NCBI RefSeq assembly: GCF_004210375.1
Contig: NC_134837.1
Location: 22,577,586 to 22,641,585, forward strand
Length of the DNA: 64,000 nucleotides
Direction of reading: 5' to 3'
Source of the DNA: Tachypleus tridentatus
Taxonomy: Eukaryota; Arthropoda; Merostomata; Xiphosura; Limulidae
Positions within the stretch are counted from its first letter, which is position 1. Each line of letters starts with the position of its first letter. Positions 32,400-44,459 of the stretch are shown here, one piece after another. The position numbers and the translations under genes were made by a program. The notes beneath the pieces were generated by a model. That model worked only from the letters and a program-made list of their open reading frames with translations. It was not told the DNA's origin and ran no database searches.

Positions 32400-34240
32400 T
32401 TCCATTTTGAGGTGGACCGACATCCATGCGAGGGAAAGATGAAGATCACACCATCTTTACTTCAAACCCAAGAATTAGGGATTAAAATCCCCACCGATTT
32501 CTGGTGATGGCATGAGAATAATTACTGACCTATTGATTTAGGAATTGACATCCAGTATCGAAAGGAAGCCTATTACATGGAACCAACATACCTAACAGTG
32601 ATACAGGCCAGAACCATCCAACGGCAATAACATCCCCATAGGAAGAAATTGAGGAACAGCTAAAGATAGCACGGGAACAGTTCCATAAACTACCACTATG
32701 ACCAAAGTCACAGCAACTGGGGAGGAAGATAGACAATTCGAATCTGTGTGAGGACTTATGTTAATTGGTTCACTCTAATCCAAAACATCTGCGATAGGAA
32801 CTGACTTCCACATGAAGGTAGGACGAAGTCTCCCAACTGAAGGAGTGAACTGAAACTGTGATGGCTCAGCTCAGTGTTTATGTAAAGCGTATGTCATGTC
32901 AATCATTAAGGTGATGGCTCAAATCCAGTGTTTGTGTAAAAGAAAGCAAGAGATCATGTCATCCCGTAAGGTGACGGCTTAACTCCCAGGATTCTGTAAA
33001 TAGTATTACGACGCCACATCAACTAGTAAGCTGACAGCACAACTCTAGTGAATATGTAATAGGTATTAGTAGACCACATCAATATTCAATTCTTGTTTGT
33101 GATCAGGAGGCTACGTCAACCATCAAAGTGATGGCTCAACACATCTTGAAGCCACATTACATACACATTATCAGAACACAACTGTCCTCTCTCAACTGAA
33201 TGATTCGAACCTTGTCTTTGTGTAAAGCATACAAAAGGGTACTTTTGTGATCAACCATCCCAGCAGTTTAGAATGGGAACTAATAAGGATAACCATATTC
33301 CACTCAAAGAAAGGAGGGTTACAATGTAGTGGAGAGTCCAGAGGAATGTCATCACTGATGATAGTGTGATGGATGACCACAAAACATTATTTTGAAAAGC
33401 AGACTACACCGAGTTATTCATTCAAGGCAAGACAGCAATCCCTTTCTGTTCTACCCATGTAGTCTATGGGTGGTATGATTTAGAATGGGTATGCTTATCA
33501 AGCAAATTATTGCAAGGTATTTAACCATTAAGTGATCTTGTGAAACACACCTTCTCTATGGTGAGTGTGCAAAGCCATGGACGAGAGAGCACAAGCCAAC
33601 ATGGCTGACTACAGATTTAAATTTTAAGAATATTTGGTCAGGCACCACTCATCACAGAGCGGGATTCATGTGATAAAAAGGGAGAGAAGAGCTCCTGAAG
33701 TATGGAGAATAGCTACAAATGGTACACAAAACTCTGACGTAGATGATGCATGATACGATTAAGATATTGGGAGATGAATATATTGGGAGTGGTCCACATG
33801 CAGGATTGTGAAACCTCCTCCACTGGACAATAAAGGAAAGAAGTAATAAAAAAGATGAAATGTCGAATCTGATGAGAGGAAACATGGAACAAGGTATGAT
33901 AGGAAGGAAGGGAAAAGTAGGCCAAATTAACCAAAAATTAGACCTAGTTTGTAAAGGTAGAAGTTGAAAGATCGTAAAGGGAAGAGGATTGTTAAGGAGT
34001 AAAAATTTGATTGCCTGAACAGTTAGAAGCACATGCTATTTAACAACAACAGATGCTGACTGGACATAAGCCTATCTGGATCTGGTGTAGAGTAAAGATG
34101 GGAAGGAAGGGAAATAGGAGAAATATGAAGAAAACTGTCGCTATCTTAAGAAGAAAGAAGCGATTGGGATAAAGGAGAAGATAGGTAGAGTGATAAAGGG
34201 CGTCATATCAGAACATTGACCTCTACAGTCCAAGAGAAGG
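32400..34240 (+). repeat. Family X repeat copy
   Basis: Shared modules in order: GTGTGAGGACTTATGTTAAT at 32742, a degenerate 60-bp array at 32858, TTATTTTGAAAAGCAG at 33386, GTAGTCTATGGGTGG at 33460, a TTGTGAAACACACC module at 33538, then a purine-rich tract to 34.2 kb. The order agrees with the copies at 39 and 55 kb. Confidence 0.6.
32858..33140 (+). repeat. Degenerate 53-60-bp tandem array inside family X
   Basis: Units begin GTGATGGCTC (32858), GTGATGGCTC (32911), GTGACGGCTT (32971), CTGACAGCAC (33031) and GTGATGGCTC (33128). Each includes a TGTAAA-type core and a CATGTCAATC-like end, with ATTAAG or AGTAAG before the next unit. Divergence between units is high. Confidence 0.7.
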
Positions 34241-34245
34241 CTTGT

Positions 34246-34523
34246 TTGTTTGATTTTGAATTTTGCGCAAAGCTACACGAGGGCTATCTGTGCTAGCTGT
34301 CTCTAATTTAGCAGTGCAAGACCAGAAGGAAGGCGGCTAGTTATCACCACTCACTGCCAACTCTTGGGCTACTCTCTTACCAACGACGAGTGTGATTGGG
34401 CTTAACATTATACCACCCCCACAGCCAAAAGGGCGAGTATGATTGTTGTAAAGGGGGATTCGAACCCACGATCCCTAGATTACAAGTCGAGCGCCCTAAC
34501 CACCTGATCATGCTAGGCCATTG
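34246..34523 (-). repeat. tRNA-derived SINE, type 1, near full length
   Basis: The plus strand starts with TTTGTTTG, then AAGCTACACGAGGGCTATCT, and ends with the complement of a tRNA-like head (B box complement GGATTCGAACC). All family blocks are present. Confidence 0.9.
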
Positions 34524-35367
34524 AAGAAGGGAGTATAATTTAAGTGTACTGCTGTAGTATTACAATGTGTTCGGTCGATTGCTGGAAATTTGTAGTGAAT
34601 GCTGGAGGGATTTGCACATTTTATATTTAAAAAATAAACACCCAACAAAACAACTATTTAGATATAAAACAATTGAGAATATTAACCTCGAGGAAGCCTC
34701 AAAGGCGAAATGTTGGCAAAAAAATGTACATATATATACACACACATGCATCTCTGGAGTGCAAAGTCGTTCTCGCAGAAATAGACTTTCGTTAACTCAG
34801 CAAGTTACAAATATCGATACTGTATAATAAAGAGTAAACTTACTGATAGAAAGTAATACAAAGATAGGATAAATTGTTGAAATAAAATACTCGAAAAGCA
34901 CATAAACCTAAACTATCACGAGTACTACTAAACGAGAAGTGATAGTTTAGTAAAATTCAGTAGAGAATCACATATGTCAAGACTATATCGTACTGTTATT
35001 GGTGGAGAATTGTCGCTTGAAAATTTCCCTGTGAGACGCATGACAATCAGTCAATTCCAAATAAGTGGAAGGTTAAAAGCTCATGGCGTGCGCTAAAATT
35101 TTTTTGCATGTAGAAGGAGATAATGAACCGGATTAACTGTTTACGTTAAAGGAGGTTTTGGACCGTATCTGAATCCAAAATTTATGACACACACAGCTGA
35201 AAACAAATTAAGTTAAAACTTAAAATATTTAAGTACTGGCACTAATTACTTTATGTATGTTTGCGTTTTCAACATAATTTACTAATTTAAATATATTTTT
35301 TTTTCTTTTGTATCACATTTCCCATGATGAGATTTATTTTTTAAATTGATCTGCATTACATGGAGGT
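34524..35367. other. Intron-like sequence, nothing recognised
   Basis: Short frames at 34.56-34.83 kb overlap on both strands and have no domain character. Confidence 0.4.
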
Positions 35368-35672
35368 ATATATTAGTGTGGCCTGGCATGGCCGAGCGCG
35401 TAAGGCGTGCGACTCGTAATCTGAGGGTCGCGGGTTCGCGCCCGCGTTGCGCTAAACATGCTCGCCCTCCCAGCCGTGGGGTGTATAATGTGACGGTCAA
35501 TCCCACTATTCGTTGGTAAAAGAGTAGCCCAAGAGTTGGCGGTGGGTGGTGATGACTAGCTGCCTTCCCTCTAGTCTTACACTGCAAAATTAGGGACGGC
35601 TAGCACAGATAGCCCTCGAGTAGCTTTGTGCGAAATTCCAAAACAAACAAACAAAACAAAATATATTAGTGT
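35368..35672 (+). repeat. tRNA-derived SINE, type 1, full length with target duplication
   Basis: ATATATTAGTGT flanks the element at 35368-35379 and 35661-35672. The head GGCCTGGCATGGCCGAGCG is tRNA-like, with anticodon-loop-like CTCGTAA and B box GGTTCGCGCCC. Then come the conserved body and an AAACAAAC tail. The clean 12-bp duplication makes this the best-delimited copy. Frames on either strand here are not genes. Confidence 0.95.
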
Positions 35673-36893
35673 AAATGTAAAACAATGTTGAATAGTCAAA
35701 AAATATTTAACAAAGTGGAATTATTAGTACTAATGAAGTTTTAGTTATAATTGATGAGTAGTGTAATAACACCTCAAATTAACAAAATGAAAGGCTAAGG
35801 TTATTAGATGTAAAAGAAAGCCACTAGATATAGAAGCCATTAAAATTGATTTTTTAATACTTTGAATTAAGTGCACCACAACTTGAAGAAATCTCTAAAA
35901 GAAATAAGAATATGTAGGAAATAATGGAATAAATTAGTCCAACAAATAATATTAGACCTTTAGTTAACTATCGATTATAGTCCTAAACTTACATCCTGAT
36001 ATTAAATTTTATAGCATTACTATATAAAACTTTAATATAAATAGAGCGAGAAATTTTAAGATGATAGGAAGTATTTTTAATGTTTCTCAAAATAGCATCT
36101 CTCAATAAAATTTTTGAAATTTCACGATGTAAAAAAATATAGTAAGAGTAAAATAACTTATAAGATTTTATGAAGCTAAAATTAGATATCAATTACTAAT
36201 TTTTACTATGTCATACACAATTTAAGTTTTTCTGCTGTGAGAGAGAAAAATCAACCTATATCAGTGACATCTACTCTCTCAAGAGGGTTAAAGTAAGGGA
36301 GATTGTGTACAGTTTTACAACTGTATGTTTGTTATCAACATAAAGGAATGTGTACATAACATACATTTTGTAAATTTACTTACATGGACAAATTTATTTG
36401 AATATTCGTCTTTACCATCAAAACCACTACATTGGCATTAACTCCAGATTCCTGACTTTTACATTTCACTTTGAAATAAGATAGAACATATTACTTGTAT
36501 GCAACTTCCCAAAGATGAAATATTTCACATTAAGTAAAATGAACTTTATGTCTAAAATATCTATTATGTAATCAATGCAGACATATTAACCTTAGTAGGA
36601 CAACACAACTTTTTAAATCTTTTTCTGCACCTTACTTTCAAAGTATAATTAAATCACTTTACTCTCAATGTATTTTGATGAAATTATTATTATTAAATGT
36701 GTTATAATTCAAAGTTTTTAATTTATTGAAGTTCATATTCATTTAATTCAAAAAACCCTCTAAAACAAAAAATGCCAGTTTTTGTTGTCATAGATGCCCT
36801 AATTGTTATAAAAATCAAATTTAAAAAAAATCATATGTTATGTAAACATTTACTCTAGATTTTCAAATTACAGTTATTTAGACTGTTTTCCAG
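35673..36893. other. AT-rich intron-like sequence
   Basis: Strongly AT-rich, with no element recognised. Confidence 0.4.
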
Positions 36894-36959
36894 TGATCTG
36901 AGTACTTTCCAAGAATTTGTCCTGTATGAAACTATTGTAAAAGATTCTTCAGTTCCAAG
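36894..36959 (+). CDS. Plus-strand host gene, second visible exon (66 nt)
   Basis: A good acceptor (TTAGACTGTTTTCCAG) and donor (CCAAG/GTAAGC) bound 66 nt. One base completes Gly from the first exon, then 21 codons include LSTFQEFVLYETIVKDSS, and AG is left over. It is open in the required frame. The peptide looks like an amphipathic helix. No family is recognised. Confidence 0.6.
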
Positions 36960-38214
36960 GTAAGCCATGCCAACTTGCAAATTAGAAGATGTGTCAAGTG
37001 ACAGTTTTAATTTTAATGGCATGCTTGTAACCAATGGAAAAATACATTTTGCAGACTTGTAAATTATCTTCTACCTAACACAATACAAACATTGACTATA
37101 CAGGTGTACAATTTCAAGTACATCATTGCCCTTAAAGTTTGGTTGTTTTCTCTCACTTTACACATATTGGTTTGATAGACAGTTAAATTGTGTTTAGGAG
37201 TTACTTTTGTATTTTAGTTAAATATAACTTGTTGATATTTGAAGTTAAACATAAAGCTGCACAACAGGCTATCTGTGCTCTACCCATCACAAGTATGAAA
37301 ATTTGTGATTTTTTTCTAGTTGCATTTATAACAAGAATTTACAAACAGTTTTTATTTGGTGCTTTTTGTTCAAAAAATGGTTATGAAGTTTAATGAAGAA
37401 CTCTAAATTAGTAAAATAAAAACAAATTTCTTAATTTCTGAATTGTAACTGTAACTTTTGTTAATTCGTAGTAGAAACTTTATACGAGTAAACATAATTA
37501 ACTTCATGATAAAATAGAGTATGAAACTATTCAATTTATTTGGAACAAAATTTAGTTCAGTCACTCCAGCATAATAACCAACCTCATACTTTGTATGTTG
37601 CATTATCCATAATCATGTTGGCATTGTTTTGTAGACATATGTGACTAGAAGTCAAGTATAATATTATTCACATCTGTGTTACTTTCTATAATGATATGAA
37701 AATGTATCAGAAAATAAAATTATGTTTTTGCAAAAATAATTGAAGAATTGCTTTAAATTAAAATCCAGATGCTTATAATTTTAAGAAACTAATACAAACA
37801 CATGACTATTTTAACAAGTTTAATTACACAGTATTTGACAACATTAAAATTGGATGTCTTTGAAGAATGGTATGTGGCAGGGGTAAGAGTTGACTGTCAC
37901 ATGAAATATATAAAATATGAACAATGAAAGCTACAACATCCTATACAAGATAAACCAAGGTATTGATGTATATTATTTACTATAAATAAATATAAACCAA
38001 TAGTAGATATGTATGGCAGTCCAATAATCTATTAATCTATCAGTGTATCCCTAGTGAAAAGCTTTATTGACAGTGGCTAATGAAGGTGTAATTAAAACGA
38101 AAATATAATACATAATTCTGAATGAAAATCTAAAACATGTATGCTGTATTTTTTAGTAAAAGGTTTTGTCAGGATTATTTTAGGCACAAAAACATGTCAA
38201 AGCATTACATCTAA
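36960..38214. other. AT-rich intron-like sequence with one SINE scrap
   Basis: Apart from the SINE type 3 fragment at 37229-37320 I see nothing supported. Confidence 0.4.
37229..37320 (-). repeat. SINE type 3 fragment, diverged
   Basis: AAAGCTGCACAACAGGCTAT, CTGTGCTCTACCCATCACAA and GTATGAAAA parallel the copy at 59.99-60.11 kb. The rest is lost. Confidence 0.5.
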
Positions 38215-38690
38215 CTTTTCTGTGATCACTCTTCTCCAGATCTTTTCTTACTTCTTTTCCAACCATATCTTCATTATTGGTTAATTCATCTTGTTATTTC
38301 TCTGACAATTTGGTATAGAAAATCATCTTGAATTATTTCGAGAAATCTCCCACACTTGCTGTTTGATTTCATTCACTCCTAATCAACTTGCTTAAAATTA
38401 AAGTTTCACACAATTACTGTATTAGTATTTTTACCTGTAAAAACCCAAATTATTATTATGAAGTTTATAATTGATTGTTTCTGTTTGATCAAATAGCCTG
38501 TAACATTTTCAAATCAAAAACTTCTAACCCTTCAAACTTCTTGTTTTAACTCAAACAGATTCACCTCTTGACTACAACTTTTTATATCTAATGGAATAAA
38601 TAGCATTCCTTGAAAGTGTTGTATATTTCTATCATTGTCAATAAGCCATTTGCCCTACTTTAACATAAATGAGGCTTGACAAATATTCAT
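38215..38690 (-). pseudogene. CR1/L2-like LINE endonuclease fragment
   Basis: The minus strand reads GDFSK, a stop, then FKMIFYTKLSEK, DELTNNEDMVGKEVRKDLE and KSDH (38225-38340). This order corresponds to the end of the apurinic-like endonuclease domain in CR1/L2-type LINEs (GDF, a QDNFL-like block, then xSDH). It has the same orientation as RT fragments A and B. Confidence 0.5.
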
Positions 38691-39189
38691 ATTAAGAGCC
38701 AGGTATGCTTACCTTAATTTTACTACTCTTTGCACTGGAAAATTGGGGCTACATATATTTATGTACCTTCACAGAAATGCATGCATGGTAATGACCATGA
38801 TATCTACAGACTACAACCATTTGATAGTATTGCCAAATAAACTGCCTTTGGTTTTATCTGAATCTAATGTGCACTGATTGGTTGAACTGAGAGACAGAAG
38901 AAAAACAAAATCGAGAAAGGTTAGTAATGTGTTGTGCAACTGCAGCACTTCATTCCTGGGAAAAAAAACAACTGAATCTGACATGAAAATCCTAGAATAA
39001 AAGTTTGATTTAGGATTCAAAGAATGCAAAGCATTCCATACATATTTGCAGTAAATAACTCTCTAACAATAGTATTTATAGGAAAAGCAAAACAACCCCA
39101 AATGTCACAGTGAAAAATTTTAACATGAACAGCTGAGCACTAGTATACACTGGTTGGCAAGCCAAGAAGTGTAGTGTAATTAGGGTGCA
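38691..39189. other. Nothing recognised
   Basis: A weak minus-strand micro-exon pattern near 38.71-38.75 kb was considered and dropped. No other feature. Confidence 0.4.
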
Positions 39190-40440
39190 ATCAGGTAGTA
39201 CTGTGCATGTCCCACCTTAGTTGAATTAGACAGGTCAGGACAGTGGTGATGAATCTGTCCTGCTGCAGGAGAGCATATTAGATGTTTGAGGGGTGACCCC
39301 TACTATACATAAAGTGTTACTACTACTGCCACACATCCCACCATCAGGCCACCTTGTGGGAGAGCAGTAAGTCCCTGAATTTACAATGCTAAGATCAGGG
39401 GTTTAGTTCCCCACATTGGATCTACTTAAAGAAAGGACAGGGAATTAACATTGGGACAACCTAAAGAAGTGTCTGGGTCCCCTTCTGATGCCTACTGGAA
39501 AGATCCTTTATTAAAGATAGTGTAATGAATGACCAGAAAACTATTTTTAAAAGCTGACAAGTGTGAGCCAAAGACGTAAACAATCATTTCTCTGGTGCTA
39601 GCTTTTCTCATGATAGTCTGTGAAAGGTATGGTCTGAATCTGACAATTGAGATTAATATTAATATCTTGGGGACACCTCTAGTGGTCTTGTGGGACATCC
39701 CATCTCAACAGTTGCCACTGTTTAGACCCAGGGCAGATGGGTTGAGTGCTTTCCTCTACTTCTGACCAGCTCTTCCAGTTTTATTAATACAACTGTAGTA
39801 ATTGGCAGATCCATAGTTAAAAGGTAGCATGTGTGAGATCAATGGAGGAAGAGGAATCACAGGGTAGAAACAAAAATGATGGGAATCCTGAAAGAAGATA
39901 TACATGTTATGTAACACTGAACAGCCAAAATTAGACACAGAATGTGATCTAGTCCTGAATGAGCACAATGGTGAGAAATGAAAGGGAGGGAGATGAGAGA
40001 GAAAGAATAATCACCTTTCCAAGGAGCCAATCTAAGGAAGAAAGGCTTTGTTGAAGTAGAGAAGTGTGAACATATGTACAGTGAAAGAGAGTATTGGATG
40101 CATCAGTGGCATATACATCTGAAAGACAATGACTACATTGTGAAGGAAAAGGAAATATGTTTTTGAGAAAAATAATATAAGAAACATGAAGTCAACAGCT
40201 TGAAGGAGCACATGTAAAACTATAAAACCAGATTAATGTCCTTGTTTAATATAGGTATAGGATGAGGGGGTTGATGAAGGAGGAAGGATTGGAAGACTGT
40301 GGAGAGGATAGGGGTAGAAAAAGCTGGTAGTAAAAAGAAAAGCAAAATGTAGTTGATGAACTTAACTGATAACAAGCAATGTTAAAATTCGAAAAAAACA
40401 ATGATTTAACAATTAACTGAAAAAAAGACCAAAATTTTAA
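39190..40440 (+). repeat. Family X repeat copy
   Basis: CTATTTTTAAAAGCTGAC at 39540, CATGATAGTCTGTGAAAGG at 39609, GTGGTCTTGTGGGACATCCC at 39682 and the purine-rich tract from 39.8 kb follow the same order as in the 33 and 55 kb copies. Confidence 0.55.
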
Positions 40441-41416
40441 CTACAGTAGGATGGCCCAGAGAAAATGAATGGAGGATAGACCAACATTAAAAACCTGTCA
40501 CTTCTGTTGAAAGATGACTGAAGCATAACAGGTGTGGGATAAGAAGTCTACACATAAAAAAATATTGTTGCATGACACCACATATCACATGCATTGGCCG
40601 AATAGTTTAAGGAAAAAAAATGAATTATTCCAGTCATTTTCATGAAAATAGTGGTATCTGCTTCTTTTAGATCTAAAGACCAAGAACCCAATACTGACAG
40701 GCCTACACTTCAAGAGACAGATCACAAATCATAATTGTTTTTAAAAAATTCAACTTATTTATTGTGTTCCATCGACACTTATTCAATATCAGGGCCTACA
40801 AATTGCAATGTAATTATGTACTCAAGTCCTGTATAACAAATATGTTTGTCATGTTTTAATGTGTAGAAAATTGTTGTATATATATATACATAATATCTTT
40901 CACTGTGGACTCCTACATTACAGTAGAAGATGAGCATATTTTTAGGTCTAACATGTAACAACTTCATTATATTTGTGTGTACATCTAAATATCCATATAT
41001 CTTGATCATCTGTTATATTATATTGGTGTTCTACTGTACACATCTGATAATAATATGATGTAAAAGTTCAGTGGTTATCACTTATTCTTAATATTTTTGA
41101 TGTTTTTCTAAACTGTACTTTTCCTCTAATAATTTTTATGTTACACAATCCTTGTAAAAGGTTCTTAGTTCACATATTTAGTTGCAATATTTGGAAGTAT
41201 TTTCGATTTATCATACATTATGTACAAGAGTATACTTTGCATGCAATTACCTGAAAATAGGCTAAATTTTGTTGTATTTAGAAAATTTAAATATATTTCA
41301 CATTATTTGTCTCACTCCATAGGCTTGTTGCCAGAAGTATAATTTTCTTACACCAAATATGAAGCACTGACTATATATTTTTATTAATATTTCAGAATAT
41401 ATATTTTATTTTTCAG
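40441..41416. other. AT-rich intron-like sequence
   Basis: Nothing supported before the exon at 41417. Confidence 0.4.
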
Positions 41417-41466
41417 GCAACTAGAGGTACTGCTGAACCTGTGTCTTGACATTTGCTGCAAGGCTG
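41417..41466 (+). CDS. Plus-strand host gene, third visible exon (50 nt)
   Basis: A strong acceptor (ATATTTTATTTTTCAG) precedes G, which completes Arg from the previous exon. Sixteen codons QLEVLLNLCLDICCKA and one base follow, ending at G/GTGAAA. The peptide resembles a helix of a TPR- or HEAT-like solenoid. The donor is average, and the frame stays open some 30 codons further, so the 3' border is less sure than the 5' one. Confidence 0.55.
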
Positions 41467-41479
41467 GTGAAATTGGTCC

Positions 41480-42050
41480 CTACCATTTACAGGAAGCTAG
41501 TTTATTTGGAAACAATAAACATTACTTATGGAAGTGGCAAGAACAAGAAATATAGATCATTTCAATCCAGTTGGTACAGGGTTTATCCTTGACTGATCCT
41601 TTGTACTATCCAACCTCAAGGTATTTTGCTTTTATTGTAGTTTTGCTACCAGAAATAATCTTATCACCTCAGTTACAAAGCAGATAATCCATTTACAGTT
41701 GAAGGATTCTCCAGCTGGAAGGAACCTGGAGGAAGATTCAATCATTATGAAAGAATCCATGCTCACAAAGAAGCCTGTTTAAATAAAATACTCTTGGCTG
41801 GCCAGCAGTTAACACGCAACTAAATATTCAAGTAGAGTATGACTGGACTCACAGAAGGAAAATGTCCCTGATTTAAATGCCATCTTTAAGATAGTCATTG
41901 AGACAAGGACTTTAGACTAGGTATTGTGAGGCAATTTGCATCAGCTTCTTAAACTCCAAGTCAAAGATAATAAAGGTTTAGATTCCTTGCTATTAGTAAA
42001 AATTTTTATTGGTCTATTGGCAACTAGTGTAGATTTGAAAATAATTGTAC
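41480..42050 (+). pseudogene. hAT-type transposase fragment (TTF zinc-finger region)
   Basis: Plus-strand frames give RSFQSSWYRVYP (stop) L near 41553, CFYCSFATR near 41630, NPFTVEGFSSWKEPGG and HYERIHAHKEAC near 41690-41780, and GNLHQLLKLQVKDNKGLDS near 41930-41985. These are ordered motifs of the TTF-type zinc finger and following region in hAT/ZMYM-like transposases. Stops and shifts are frequent and the catalytic domain is missing. Confidence 0.65.
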
Positions 42051-42900
42051 TTGATCAGCAACACTTGCCACTAAGTGGGATCCAAATGAAAATAATGAAA
42101 GAGTCCTTGAAAGAGGATAGAAATAGACACAAAAAAATATAATCATTCACCTCTCTCACAGTCTAGCTGAGGTGTGGAGAATAGCCATGGGGTTGCTGAA
42201 AACCATTTAAGAAGGTAACTGTCAAATCATGTAAATAGTGAGATATAAACATATTAGGTATGGATAAAAAAAAAGTGATGTGAGCTATGAAGCTTGTCCG
42301 TGCATATAACATAACATTGGATAAGTCCAAGCCAAACATAATAGACGATCCAGATCCAAACTGTCAAATAAATGAGAAATGGAGGGAAGATGAATTGGAG
42401 AGAAAGCCTTATCCCCTTCTTTAGCTGCTGAACTTTTGGTAAGAAAAGGCCTAACTGGATACAACAGAACACAAGTAGAATTGCAAAGAGTCCTGTGAAC
42501 ATGAATTGCAAACACATTCAAATGCCAATGTTCACTAGTCATAAAGGAAAAAAATAAGTTTAAAAAAAAAGTTGATATAGGGAATATGATGCTAAAGATA
42601 AAGGTTCAATGAGTGTATGAGATATAGAATGGAGAACCACTGTGAGATCCAAATTTTGTACCTGGAAAGGACATTAAGAACTGATAACCTGAAAAGATTT
42701 CAGAAGACAAAACCAGGGACTCAAAAACATTTCATTTCCAATGAAAACAAAAATTTTATGAAAAGCTGTTATATACAAAGAAATGGATAAATGTACCAAA
42801 CCTTTCTCAAATAACCATGTCAGAAATTGAAAAACATGAAGCACAGTGGGAAAAAAGGATTAAAACCATGTCTGAGAGACTTCTAACAATAAGTAAACAA
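42051..42900 (+). repeat. Purine-rich tract, probable family X tail
   Basis: Starts with TTGCCACTAAGTGGGATCC, shared with CTGCCACTAGGTGGGATCC at 48590 in another copy, and continues purine-rich. This marks the hAT/family X boundary. Confidence 0.5.
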
Positions 42901-44188
42901 TTATTGTTGATAAACATCCAAAGAATGCCAAACAGAGTGCATTAATTCTTTTTTAAACATGGGCTAAGTCCCTTGTATTGACCTTGTAACCATTTTGAGC
43001 TTGTTAGAATTTTGTTGCTATAGCTTTTTAAATTAGTGTATGAACAAAATTTTGTAGATTATCAGTAAACATTACAATGCTTTCATATGCAAAATATCAA
43101 CAAATTTTTATTAAGTCTTAAGGTTTGTTAAGCAATGGTTTTTCATGCTTTTTTCTTTTTACGTTGCTTATTCAACATGCAAAGTAATTTTCATTTTAAA
43201 ATTAAAAATATTTTTATGCATCAGCAAAAATTCATATTTCACAAGCATAATCTTTACAATGTTCAGATAGTTGTCAAACATATCTTAAGAAGAAACTTAT
43301 TTTCTATCTGTTATTTTTACTAACATATATCTGTAGTGGTTTGGTAGGTTTGACAGATTTCATAACTACTAGAAAAATTAGGAAATAACAATAAATTATG
43401 CCTTTTTTGTTCTAGAATAGTTACAAATTATAACATGAAAACAAAAGTGTTTAGACTAAATAGCTTAAATAGCATAACATTATACATTTATATAGAGTTA
43501 TTATTTTTATTATATTGACTTCTCAACCTGTGCTTGGTTAACAGTACAGAAGTTACAATGACTTTGCACATGTGCACACATGTAACAATATCCAATAGAA
43601 TAAAACTGACCTTTATTCTTTACAAAGTAACATGTCTTGGCTGTGTTTTAGTAGAGAGACTAGTATTTTGTAAAATACACTGCAATCACATTTCAGCTAT
43701 CACACATTATATAAATTTAGAAATAAGTTATTAAACATATTATTTTTAAAACATAGAACAGTTAAGAAAAAAAGAGATAAAGGAAAAATTATCTCTTCTA
43801 GTTATGACCTACACATTCAGTTACTGCCTGATTTTGCTAAGCCTTTTAAAATTTTGCACATGGAGGATGTGATACAAAATTTTTTCTTGGTTTTTTTATG
43901 CATGCAGCTGAATAACGAAAAGCCATAAATTACAATGTTGAGACTATAAAATTCCACTATAATTTATCAAGCTTAGTATCTAAGCTGTATTTCAGCTTAA
44001 AAATAATGAAAATTTGAGCAGACTAATGACACAACCTACCTCTTTGAAATCTTGGTTTGAAAGAACAAAATGGTATCTAACATTTTATAATGGCTGAGAA
44101 ATCTACTAGGAGGTGATTCTGAGTTTTCAGTTACTTATTCACATGACATATATTGAAGTAAGTGTATATAAGGTGCCATTTTCAAAAA
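42901..44188. other. AT-rich, nothing recognised
   Basis: No repeat unit, domain or good splice pair recognised. Confidence 0.4.
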
Positions 44189-44422
44189 ATAGAAAGAGGT
44201 ATGTGGACCACTGTGTTTGATTGAATAATAGAAAGAGGTATGTGGGCCACTGTGTTTGATTGAATAATAGAAAGAGGTGTGTGGGCCACTGTGTTTGATT
44301 GAATAATAGAAAGAGGTGTGTGGGCCACTGTGTTTGATTGAATAATAGAAAGAGGTGTGTGGGCCACTGTGTTTGATTGAATAATAGAAAGAGGTGTGTG
44401 GGCCACTGTGTTTGATTGAATA
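44189..44422 (+). repeat. 39-bp minisatellite, 6 copies
   Basis: The unit starts ATAGAAAGAGGTGTGTGGGC and continues CACTGTGTTTGATTGAATA. Six copies differ at few positions. Because 39 is a multiple of three the minus strand stays open through 13-residue repeats (YSIKHSGPHTSFY), which I do not treat as a gene. Confidence 0.95.
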
Positions 44423-44459
44423 CATAAGCAATATCTTAATAGATAAGAATTATATAAGG

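Noticed and set aside
35380-35455. tRNA gene
   Set aside because: The tRNA-like segment is the head of a repeated SINE with a fixed downstream body and a target duplication. The same applies to the other SINE heads.
35282-35587. 101-codon minus-strand frame
   Set aside because: It runs across the SINE body and is not a gene.
38700-38755. 22-nt minus-strand micro-exon (acceptor TTTTCCAG, donor AAG/GTAAGC)
   Set aside because: Too short to test coding, not linked in phase to other exons, and next to a LINE fragment.
44135-44431. 98-codon minus-strand frame with 13-residue repeats
   Set aside because: Produced by the 39-bp minisatellite. No context for a gene.
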